A stretch of DNA of 12,471 nucleotides. It comes from Cyclobacteriaceae bacterium (GTDB taxonomy: Bacteria; Bacteroidota; Bacteroidia; Cytophagales; Cyclobacteriaceae). The translations under genes and the position numbers were made by a program. The number at the start of each line of letters is the position of its first letter. Position 1 is the first letter of the stretch. Below the pieces are notes generated by a model. It worked only from the letters and a program-made list of their open reading frames with translations, did no database searches and was not told the DNA's origin. The stretch is from assembly GCA_030637245.1 (NCBI GenBank), contig DAOVVI010000010.1, positions 1 to 12,471 on the forward strand, given 5' to 3'. Shown here piece by piece: positions 6,873 through 12,471 of the stretch.

Positions 6873-6880
6873 CAAATATA
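6873..6880 (-). promoter_or_regulatory. Predicted -7 element of ahcY
   Basis: TATATTTG on the minus strand (6880-6873) matches TAnnTTTG and lies 30 bases before the ahcY ATG, giving a leader of about 24 bases. The expected TTG at -33 is missing; that stretch is only A/T, so the call rests on one element and good position. Confidence 0.4.
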
Positions 6881-6927
6881 AATAATTCAATTATAAATAA
6901 AAAAAGTTAAATTTTTCTATTCTATAT

Positions 6928-7686
6928 TTATTTAATAAATTTCACCTCCTTAAAATCAAATAACCTCTCCTCTTCCTCCAATTCTATTTTCAATTTACCG
7001 GAAGGTTCTACATCGATAATTCTTCCATTAAAATAAGTTCCTTCAGATTGAAAAACATGAATTTCATTCTTCCAATAAAGATTAGCTAAATATGTTTCTC
7101 TAAGTGATCTGATTTTTCTTTTTTGAAGCTGGAAATACTTCGTTTCTACTTTCTGCAATAGAAGATTAGTGAGTTCTTCTCTATCAAAATTTTGACCACA
7201 TATATTAGCTAATGAAATGGCACTTTCATCTTGAAATTTTTTCTGATTAATATTTAAACCAACTCCTACAATACACCATTCGATTACGTTTTGTTTAATG
7301 TAATTCTCAATAAGTATCCCACCGATTTTTTTATTATCATAAATTAGATCATTTGGCCATTTGATTTTAATATCTTCTTTTAAATATTCCGACAATAAAT
7401 CATGAATTGCCAGGGAAGTAATTATCGTTAGATTAAAAAAATCTGAGGGTTCCACAAATTTTGTCTCGAGAATTATCGATATCAGTATATTTTTTCCATC
7501 TTCCGATTCCCAGGAATTTCCACGTTGTCCTTTCCCCTTACTTTGATAATCTGTATAAATAACTGTCCCATTCAAATGTTGTTGATTGGTCAATAAAACC
7601 GAAGCAATTTCATTAGTCGAATGACAACTTGGCAGAAAGAATGCCTTTTTGCCAACAAATACCGTGTTCTTAAATAATTTATGCAA
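6928..7686 (-). CDS. birA: Biotin--[acetyl-CoA-carboxylase] ligase, without DNA-binding domain
   Basis: Biotin protein ligase activates biotin with ATP and attaches it to the lysine of biotin carboxyl carrier domains, such as that of acetyl-CoA carboxylase. The 252-residue protein starts directly with the catalytic domain: STN (23-25), GKGQRG (51-56, the GRGRRG adenylate loop with two changes), KWPND (109-113), and K120 in KKIGGILIE, the likely equivalent of catalytic Lys183 of E. coli. GVGLNIN follows at 141-147, and a C-terminal SH3-like domain covers about 205-252. The N-terminal winged helix of E. coli BirA is absent, making this a group I enzyme that cannot repress biotin genes by that route. 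It reads away from rsfS across a 40-bp gap. The ATG at 7686 fits the family N-terminus. Confidence 0.96.
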   Translation of the reverse strand: MHKLFKNTVFVGKKAFFLPSCHSTNEIASVLLTNQQHLNGTVIYTDYQSKGKGQRGNSWESEDGKNILISIILETKFVEPSDFFNLTIITSLAIHDLLSEYLKEDIKIKWPNDLIYDNKKIGGILIENYIKQNVIEWCIVGVGLNINQKKFQDESAISLANICGQNFDREELTNLLLQKVETKYFQLQKRKIRSLRETYLANLYWKNEIHVFQSEGTYFNGRIIDVEPSGKLKIELEEEERLFDFKEVKFIK

Positions 7687-7726
7687 GTATTTTTTGTAGC
7701 TTTACGAATTAATTTAAATCAATAGA
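7687..7726. promoter_or_regulatory. Short divergent gap between birA and rsfS
   Basis: These 40 bases must carry, or border, the promoters for both birA (minus) and rsfS (plus). On the plus strand TAGCTTTA (7697-7704) is one base from TAnnTTTG and lies 23 bases before the rsfS ATG, a sensible -7 position, but no clear TTG is found at -33. No equally good element is seen for birA, whose promoter may reach into rsfS. Confidence 0.3.
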
Positions 7727-8101
7727 ATGATAAAAGAATCTGAGACTGTTTCATCTGAAAAACTAAGCAAATATATAGTAAAAGGAATACAAGAAAAAAA
7801 AGGCGCAGACATTGTTATTCTTAACTTAAAGGACATTGGAAACGCAATTGCAGATCATTTTGTAATATGCACAGGTGCTTCAGATACTCAGGTTGACGCC
7901 ATTTCAGAATCAGTGGAAAAAGAAGTATTAAAAGGAGCAGATGAAAAGCCATGGCATCGCGAAGGCTTTCAAAATAAGGAATGGATTTTGTTAGACTACG
8001 TCAACGTTGTAGTTCATATCTTCAAAAATAATGTCAGGTCTTTTTATGGTCTTGAAGAATTGTGGGGAGATGCTGCGATTACCCGGGTTGAAGATCAATA
8101 A
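7727..8101 (+). CDS. rsfS: Ribosome silencing factor RsfS (Iojap/DUF143 family)
   Basis: RsfS binds ribosomal protein uL14 of the large subunit and blocks its joining with the small subunit, reducing translation when nutrients run out. The 124-residue protein covers the whole family: ADHFVICTGASDTQVDAI (42-59), KPWHREG (74-80), EWILLDYVNVVVHIF (85-99) and the signature RSFYGLEELWGDA (104-116). The usual D-Y-G-D of the core appears here as D-Y-V-N (90-93), a mild variation. It is divergent from birA and sits 53 bases before ftsH, the same direction and order as in many Bacteroidota. The ATG at 7727 gives a standard N-terminus with one short extra stretch. Confidence 0.96.
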   Translation: MIKESETVSSEKLSKYIVKGIQEKKGADIVILNLKDIGNAIADHFVICTGASDTQVDAISESVEKEVLKGADEKPWHREGFQNKEWILLDYVNVVVHIFKNNVRSFYGLEELWGDAAITRVEDQ

Positions 8102-8154
8102 CATTCATTGGTTTTAATTGTTATCTTTAAGCACTTTATTAGCTAGAAAATATA

Positions 8155-10263
8155 ATGGCAGATATTCCGAATAAAAAAAAGAATTTCATTCCAAAAACTC
8201 CGCAAAAACCTAATTATCAGGTTTGGATTATTTTATCTCTTTTAATACTGGTTTTTTCAATTTTCTATTTTAATCAATCTACCGGATTAGAAGATATTAC
8301 AGAACGAAGATTTGAGGAGATGGCCCGAAAAGGGCATGTAAAAGAAATTTTGGTAATTAAAAATCAGGAATTAGTAGAGGTATTCTTAAACGATGAGGGT
8401 ATAGCAAGTGGTGAGTATAACATCCCTGAAAAGCCATCTATTTATTTAAATCAAAGTCCACATTTTAGAATAAAAATTGTATCTGCTGAGAACTTCCTGG
8501 AAAAGTTTACCGCTCTGGAGGAGGAACTGCCAGAAGAAAAAAGAATAGGTTATAAAATTGATTCGAGGTCTGATTTTACCAGTATAATTTTTAATTGGGG
8601 ATTTCTGTTCCTGATACTGATCGTGTTTTGGATTTTAATGAGACGAATGACGGGGGCAGCCGGTCCAGGAGGTCAATTATTCAATATCGGAAAATCAAAA
8701 GCTGCCTTATTTGATGCAGAGAACAAGGTAAAGATTACCTTCGCTGACGTAGCCGGAGTGGAGGAAGCCAAAGAAGAAGTAAAAGAGATCGTAGATTTTC
8801 TTAAAGATCCGTCAAAATATACAAAACTTGGAGGTAAGATACCAAAAGGGGCATTGTTGGTGGGTGCTCCTGGTACAGGGAAAACACTATTAGCCAAAGC
8901 AGTTGCCGGTGAGGCAGAAGTTCCATTTTTTTCATTATCCGGTTCAGATTTTGTAGAAATGTTTGTTGGTGTTGGAGCGGCAAGAGTAAGGGATCTGTTC
9001 AAACAAGCAAAAGAAAAGGCGCCATGTATCGTATTTATTGATGAAATTGATGCAATTGGTCGCTCAAGAGCAAGAGGACAGATGCCGGGATCAAATGATG
9101 AGCGTGAGAATACATTAAACTCATTACTTGTGGAAATGGATGGATTTGCTACAGATTCCGGAGTTATTATCCTCGCGGCAAGTAACCGGCCTGATGTACT
9201 GGATGTGGCATTACTCAGGCCAGGGAGATTTGATCGTCAAATAAGTATTGACAAACCGGATATTGTCGGAAGAGAAGCCATTTTTAAAGTTCATATGAAG
9301 CCATTGAAACTTTCCAAAAAGGTAAATACAAAAAATTTAGCTGCTCAAACTCCGGGATTCGCCGGGGCTGAAATTGCCAATGTCTGTAATGAAGCCGCAC
9401 TCATTGGCGCCAGAAAAAATAAAAAAGCAATCGAAATGGATGATTTCCATGATGCGATTGACAGGGTAATTGGCGGATTAGAGAAAAAGAGTAAAATTAT
9501 TTCTCCCGATGAAAAGAGAATTGTTGCCTATCACGAAGCCGGTCATGCGGTAGCCGGATGGTTTATGGAGCATGCAGATCCATTGGTAAAAGTGAGCATT
9601 GTACCACGAGGAGTAGCTGCATTGGGTTATGCACAATATCTGCCAAAAGAACAGTACCTCTATCAAACTGAGCAACTTATGGATGAAATGTCCATGACAT
9701 TAGGTGGACGCGCTGCAGAAGAGATCATATTTGGTAAAATATCCACAGGCGCTTTAAGTGATTTGGAAAGAATAACGAAAATGGCATATAGTATTGTGAC
9801 CATTTATGGAATGAATGACAAAATAGGAAATGTATCTTTCTATGATTCAAAACAGTCAGAATACAGTTTCACAAAGCCTTATTCGGAAGATACCGCAAAA
9901 ACTATTGATCAGGAAGTAAAAAAACTTATTGAATCTGCTTATAAAAGAACAAAAGATCTGTTGAGTGAAAAGAAAAATGAACTTGAAATTGTTGCAAAGG
10001 AATTACTCGAAAAAGAGATTATCTTCCAAAGTGATCTCGAACGATTAATTGGTAAAAGACCATTTAAAAGGCAGACATCGTACGAAGAGTTCACCAATGG
10101 AACTCTTGAGGCTAATATTGAGAAAAAGAGGACCGCTAACCAAAAGAAAACTGAAGCTAAAGAAGAAGCATTGAAGAAAGATAACGAAAGTGAATTAGAA
10201 GAAGATTCAGAAAAGGAAATGGAGGCTGCTGCTTCAGGAAAACCTGAAAAAGGAAAAAAATAG
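8155..10263 (+). CDS. ftsH: ATP-dependent zinc metalloprotease FtsH
   Basis: FtsH is a hexameric, inner-membrane AAA protease that extracts and degrades membrane proteins and short-lived regulators. The 702-residue protein has a basic cytosolic start (1-20), a first membrane helix (22-39), a periplasmic domain (about 40-140) and a second helix (about 143-162). In the AAA domain are Walker A GAPGTGKT (237-244), the pore loop MFVG (269-272), Walker B IVFIDEID (292-299) and the second region of homology ending RPGRFDR (355-361) with arginine fingers R355 and R358. The zinc site is HEAGH (460-464), with D536 in [10 protein letters not shown] as the likely third ligand. The tail from about 640 is a Lys/Glu-rich, probably disordered or coiled extension. 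All key residues are present. It follows rsfS by 53 bases and is closed by a strong terminator. Confidence 0.98.
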   Translation: MADIPNKKKNFIPKTPQKPNYQVWIILSLLILVFSIFYFNQSTGLEDITERRFEEMARKGHVKEILVIKNQELVEVFLNDEGIASGEYNIPEKPSIYLNQSPHFRIKIVSAENFLEKFTALEEELPEEKRIGYKIDSRSDFTSIIFNWGFLFLILIVFWILMRRMTGAAGPGGQLFNIGKSKAALFDAENKVKITFADVAGVEEAKEEVKEIVDFLKDPSKYTKLGGKIPKGALLVGAPGTGKTLLAKAVAGEAEVPFFSLSGSDFVEMFVGVGAARVRDLFKQAKEKAPCIVFIDEIDAIGRSRARGQMPGSNDERENTLNSLLVEMDGFATDSGVIILAASNRPDVLDVALLRPGRFDRQISIDKPDIVGREAIFKVHMKPLKLSKKVNTKNLAAQTPGFAGAEIANVCNEAALIGARKNKKAIEMDDFHDAIDRVIGGLEKKSKIISPDEKRIVAYHEAGHAVAGWFMEHADPLVKVSIVPRGVAALGYAQYLPKEQYLYQTEQLMDEMSMTLGGRAAEEIIFGKISTGALSDLERITKMAYSIVTIYGMNDKIGNVSFYDSKQSEYSFTKPYSEDTAKTIDQEVKKLIESAYKRTKDLLSEKKNELEIVAKELLEKEIIFQSDLERLIGKRPFKRQTSYEEFTNGTLEANIEKKRTANQKKTEAKEEALKKDNESELEEDSEKEMEAAASGKPEKGKK

Positions 10264-10277
10264 GTAATTAGAATTCT

Positions 10278-10307
10278 AAAAGGCAGCAATCGGGCTGCTT
10301 TTTTTTT
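10278..10307 (+). terminator. Intrinsic terminator of ftsH
   Basis: AAAAGGCAGC (10278-10287) pairs with GCTGCTTTTT (10294-10303), with one G-T pair, around an AATCGG loop. A run of nine Ts covers 10299-10307. It begins 14 bases after the ftsH stop codon and ends only 12 bases before the lpxH ATG. Confidence 0.92.
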
Positions 10308-10319
10308 GACGTCACATAA

Positions 10320-11102
10320 ATGGCCGATTTAAATATTGAGCTAAAGAAAAATAAAAAAATTTATTTTGCCTCAGATTTTCATTTGGGGCTTTCTGCATTT
10401 TCAAGAAAGCATGAAATTGATAGGGAGAAAAAAATAATTCGTTGGCTCAATTCCATCGAAAAGAATGCTCAGGCTATATTTTTAGTCGGCGATATTTATG
10501 ATTTTTGGTATGAATATAAGCATGTTGTTCCAAAGGGTTTTGTCCGGTTTATGGGGAAAATAGCAAGTTTAGAGGACAATGGGATTCCGGTTTATTTTTT
10601 CACAGGAAATCATGACTTATGGTTGTTTCGATATTTACAGCAGGAACTGGGGGTAGAAGTCTATGAAAAACCCATTGAACTCCAGGTCAATGATTCAAAC
10701 CTTTTGATCGGTCATGGAGACGGACTTGGCCCCGGAGATATCTTTTATAAAATCCTCAAGAAAATCTTTACAAATAAGTTCACCCAATGGATTTTTAAAT
10801 GGATTCACCCTGATATTGGCATCGGATTAGGAAGAAGATGGTCAAAATCCAGCCGGATCAGAAAATCAGGAAAATATGAACCGTTTTTGGGTGAAAAAGA
10901 ATTTTTAATTCAATATTGTAAAGAGAAAGAAATTGAAAAACATCATGATTTTTACATATTTGGTCACAGGCATTTGCCGCTAGATGTAGAAATTAATGTC
11001 AGAAGCAAGTATTACAATTTAGGTGAATGGGTTCATAATTTCACTTTTGGGGAATTTGATGGAGAAACATTTAAGTTGAAGACATTTGAGGATGGATCAT
11101 GA
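10320..11102 (+). CDS. lpxH: UDP-2,3-diacylglucosamine diphosphatase (LpxH family)
   Basis: LpxH cleaves UDP-2,3-diacylglucosamine to lipid X and UMP in the fourth step of lipid A synthesis, at the inner face of the cytoplasmic membrane. The 260-residue protein carries the calcineurin-like metallophosphatase signature: D19 and H21 (DFHLG), D58 (GDIYDFW), N97-H98 (GNHD), H132 in GHGDGLGPGD and H216/H218 in GHRHLP, which together hold two metal ions. GDxxDFW and GHGDGLGPGD set it apart from general phosphoesterases. Residues 141-190, rich in aromatic and basic side chains, correspond to the lid over the acyl chains. The ATG at 10320 lies just 12 bases past the ftsH terminator, with no room for a normal promoter between them. 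It must depend on read-through or on a promoter inside ftsH. It overlaps the next gene by 4 bp. Confidence 0.9.
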   Translation: MADLNIELKKNKKIYFASDFHLGLSAFSRKHEIDREKKIIRWLNSIEKNAQAIFLVGDIYDFWYEYKHVVPKGFVRFMGKIASLEDNGIPVYFFTGNHDLWLFRYLQQELGVEVYEKPIELQVNDSNLLIGHGDGLGPGDIFYKILKKIFTNKFTQWIFKWIHPDIGIGLGRRWSKSSRIRKSGKYEPFLGEKEFLIQYCKEKEIEKHHDFYIFGHRHLPLDVEINVRSKYYNLGEWVHNFTFGEFDGETFKLKTFEDGS

Positions 11103-11893
11103 GAACTTTATTTTTAACTCTTTTCCTGTTATTCAAAGTTTTCGTTTTATTTTCTCAAAATTTTCAATTGATTGAGTCAATCGAGATCAAAGAACCTACA
11201 GAGGTATCCTTAGACAGAGCCGGAAATATCTATTATGCTACTTTCAATGGTGATATCATTAAGTACAGTCCGCTTCTTAAAGAACGATTTATCTTCTCTC
11301 CTGCCAATCCCAATAAGACAACAATACTGGAAGCCTGGCAAGGATTGAGGATATTTTCATTTCATAGAGACATGCAGCAATATCGACTAATCAACAGGAA
11401 TTTGTCATTGAATGAAGATTACAGTTTTCCAACAAATCTGGTTGGATTTGCTGAAATAGCAACTCCTTCTTATGACAATAATATTTGGGTTATTGATCAA
11501 ATTGATTTTAGCCTTAAAAAATATGATATTTTTTCGAAGCGCATTAAATCAAGAACTCCAATGGACCTATTACTAAATCCTGACAATTATGAAATTTTAT
11601 ATTGTAAAGAATATCAAAATCGGCTTTTTATAAGCACCAGGAACTATGGCATCCTGATATTCGATAATTTTGGAAATTATATTAAAACCTATGAAAATAA
11701 AGGTGTTTCATCTTTCAATTTTTGGAAGGATACAATTTATTTTATGGAAGAAAATGTATTAGTGAAACTAAATCTTTATAATAATAGAACTGATTATTCA
11801 GAATTACCCAAGCAAGAGAATTGGTTGTTTGCATTAGTCTTCGAGGATCGAACTTATTTATTCTCTGACAACAAATTATCACTCTATAAATAA
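11099..11893 (+). CDS. Secreted protein of unknown function with propeller-like repeats
   Basis: A 264-residue protein that I do not recognise as a named family. Residues 1-19 are a strong signal peptide (hydrophobic run, then FSQ), so it is exported, most likely to the periplasm. The rest consists of recurring short beta-strand units: SLDRAGNIYYATFNGDIIKYS (37-57), a unit near 125-142 ending SLKKYD, and NRLFISTRNYGILIFDNFGN (174-193). These resemble NHL or SMP-30-like beta-propeller blades, with about four to five blades if the whole chain follows suit. No lipobox, catalytic motif or membrane anchor is seen. Its ATG overlaps the lpxH stop (ATGA), so the two are co-translated, which hints at an envelope role. 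The gene is clearly real; function is unknown. Confidence 0.85.
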   Translation: MRTLFLTLFLLFKVFVLFSQNFQLIESIEIKEPTEVSLDRAGNIYYATFNGDIIKYSPLLKERFIFSPANPNKTTILEAWQGLRIFSFHRDMQQYRLINRNLSLNEDYSFPTNLVGFAEIATPSYDNNIWVIDQIDFSLKKYDIFSKRIKSRTPMDLLLNPDNYEILYCKEYQNRLFISTRNYGILIFDNFGNYIKTYENKGVSSFNFWKDTIYFMEENVLVKLNLYNNRTDYSELPKQENWLFALVFEDRTYLFSDNKLSLYK

Positions 11894-11931
11894 AAATCCC
11901 AGACAAAGGCAATGGGCAATTGGATTAAAAC

Positions 11932-12069
11932 TCAAAACCTTAAACGAATCAACGATAAAATCCACAAAAACAACCATTGAATTATTAGTGGGCTCTCAAT
12001 AAAGTCAGGATTCATTTGTGAAATCCATAATGATTTAAATTCTTTCACTATCCATTCTTTGATAATCAT
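11932..12069 (-). CDS. Doubtful 45-residue small membrane-protein frame
   Basis: An ATG at 12069 opens a 45-codon minus-strand frame ending TGA at 11932. The N-terminal half is polar (IIKEWIVKEFKSLW) and the C-terminal half hydrophobic (LIIQWLFLWILSLI), ending in the basic RLRF: the layout of a small tail-anchored membrane protein. Four Trp in 45 residues is unusual. It points against both flanking genes, and no promoter is seen. A frame this short can be open by chance in AT-rich DNA. Confidence 0.18.
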   Translation of the reverse strand: MIIKEWIVKEFKSLWISQMNPDFIESPLIIQWLFLWILSLIRLRF

Positions 12070-12108
12070 AAAAAGTAACTAAATTGTGTACGGTTTTGAT
12101 ACAGTTTC

Positions 12109-12143
12109 ATGAACAGAATCGCTCACAAATCCGAACTGTTCAT
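12109..12143. repeat. 8-bp inverted repeat ATGAACAG / CTGTTCAT
   Basis: ATGAACAG (12109-12116) and CTGTTCAT (12136-12143) are perfect inverted copies 19 bases apart, followed by a short T-run (12143-12147). It may be a dimer binding site upstream of the regulator gene or a weak terminator on the plus strand. The left arm also contains the ATG of the short frame that follows, so a hairpin could affect its translation. Confidence 0.3.
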
Positions 12144-12237
12144 TTTTGAAATTACTAATGAGTTGATTTTCAGCTTACTTTTATTATTGGCACTAATTTG
12201 GAACAAAAGGAATAAAAATTTAATGCCCTGTGGATAA
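12109..12237 (+). CDS. Doubtful 42-residue membrane peptide overlapping the regulator start
   Basis: An ATG at 12109 opens a 42-codon frame ending TAA at 12237, eight bases inside the GTG start of the regulator gene. The peptide has a polar start, a hydrophobic core (LIFSLLLLLALIW, 19-31) and a basic tail (NKRNKN), the layout of a single-pass membrane peptide. The overlap would allow translational coupling to the regulator. Against it: the frame is short, the Leu run comes from TTA/TTATTG-rich DNA, and a sigma-54-like site overlaps it. Confidence 0.22.
   Translation: MNRIAHKSELFIFEITNELIFSLLLLLALIWNKRNKNLMPCG
12187..12202 (+). promoter_or_regulatory. Sigma-54-like promoter candidate upstream of the regulator
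   Basis: TTGGCAC (12187-12193) matches the -24 element (YTGGCAC) in full. TTTGGA follows at 12197-12202 where TTGCA is expected at -12, so the -12 GC is replaced and the spacing is one base short if the TTGG is taken as the element. Transcription would start near 12213, 17 bases before the GTG. An NtrC-type regulator controlling itself through sigma-54 would make sense, but the -12 mismatch is serious. Confidence 0.3.
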
Positions 12238-12471
12238 AGAGATCGGAAATATATTAATCGTAGATGATGATGAAGACGTATTATTAGCGGCAAAAATGTT
12301 GTTAAAAAAACATGTTCATCAAGTAACCATTGAGAAGAATCCTAACAAGATTCCTTTTTTACTGAATAATTATTCATTCGATGTTATTTTACTGGATATG
12401 AATTTCAGTAAAGACATCACTAGCGGAAAGGAAGGTTTCTACTGGCTGAGTCAGATAACTGAAAAAGACCC
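12230..12471 (+). CDS. NtrC-type response regulator, N-terminal receiver only (cut by window edge)
   Basis: About 80 residues are present before the window ends. The start is GTG at 12230: an in-frame TAA lies just upstream at 12221, and the first in-frame ATG (residue 23) would destroy the receiver. The receiver shows D12-D13 (ILIVDDDED) and the phospho-acceptor D56 in ILLDMNFSKD. An insertion follows, with SGKEGFYWL at 65-73. That insertion is, to my knowledge, typical of Bacteroidota sigma-54-activating regulators of the NtrC/AtoC group, so an AAA+ domain and a helix-turn-helix should follow outside the window. The 3' part is missing, so this class is predicted from the receiver alone. It probably forms a pair with a histidine kinase encoded nearby. 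Confidence 0.82.
   Translation, partial: MDKEIGNILIVDDDEDVLLAAKMLLKKHVHQVTIEKNPNKIPFLLNNYSFDVILLDMNFSKDITSGKEGFYWLSQITEKD

Larger units (their letters stand above)
11894..12229. other. Intergenic region upstream of the NtrC-type regulator
   Basis: No gene of normal length lies in these 336 bases. No strong terminator follows the secreted-protein gene: CCCA/TGGG near 11898-11916 is too short and has no T-run. The stretch holds two doubtful short reading frames (45 codons on minus, 42 codons on plus), an 8-bp inverted repeat at 12109-12143 and a sigma-54-like site at 12187-12202, each listed separately. Confidence 0.5.

Noticed and set aside
6844..6927. SAM or SAH riboswitch ahead of ahcY
   Set aside because: The 84 bases are almost all A/T, and the predicted leader is only about 24 bases, too short for an aptamer.
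8332..8345. The 14-mer GGCCCGAAAAGGGC of the 4929-4942 hairpin also occurs inside ftsH
   Set aside because: In ftsH it encodes conserved-looking residues (ARKG) and has no T-run; two copies in different contexts look like coincidence, not a dispersed repeat.
8673..10289. Several minus-strand open frames of 60-116 codons
   Set aside because: They are antisense to ftsH, and their Ser/Leu/Phe-rich products mirror the Lys/Glu/Ala-rich codons of the real gene.
12089..12098. TACGGTTTTG as a -7 promoter element for the short plus-strand frame
   Set aside because: The spacing between TA and TTTG is four bases, not two, and no TTG is found at a suitable distance upstream.

Overview
The window is AT-rich bacterial DNA with the marks of a Bacteroidota genome, probably of the Cytophagales type. 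The evidence is promoter matches of the form TTG-N19/20-TAnnTTTG, almost no Shine-Dalgarno sequences, a TonB-dependent receptor, the gene order birA / rsfS-ftsH, and an NtrC-type regulator whose receiver has the Bacteroidota-style LDMNFSKD...SGKEGF segment. The placement is inferred from these features; no database search was possible. Everything from 1 to 7686 reads on the minus strand and everything from 7727 to the end on the plus strand, so the layout diverges at 7687-7726.

Left block (minus, 2785 to 1): a predicted promoter drives a stand-alone response-regulator receiver, a sugar-phosphate transferase carrying a degenerate receiver-like N-terminus, and a family 2 glycosyltransferase cut by the window edge. 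The genes overlap by 4 bp and are separated by 6 bp. This looks like the start of an exopolysaccharide operon with phospho-signalling built in.

Middle block (minus, 5344 to 2980): a small protein of unknown function is followed one base later by a BtuB/siderophore-type TonB-dependent receptor. Its predicted promoter has a perfect 17-bp palindrome filling the spacer, which looks like an operator. A GC-rich hairpin followed by Ts lies inside the small gene 85 bp before the receptor and could act as an attenuator. This is the least-explained part of the window.

Housekeeping block: ahcY (SAH hydrolase, with a strong terminator) and birA (biotin ligase without the DNA-binding domain) read leftward. 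rsfS (ribosome silencing factor) and ftsH (membrane AAA protease) read rightward, and ftsH ends in a strong terminator. lpxH (lipid A synthesis) then overlaps by 4 bp a secreted protein of unknown function with propeller-like repeats.

Right edge: a 336-bp gap contains two doubtful short reading frames, an inverted repeat and a sigma-54-like site. It is followed by the start of an NtrC-type response regulator that runs out of the window. No tRNA, rRNA, CRISPR array, insertion sequence or phage gene was seen.
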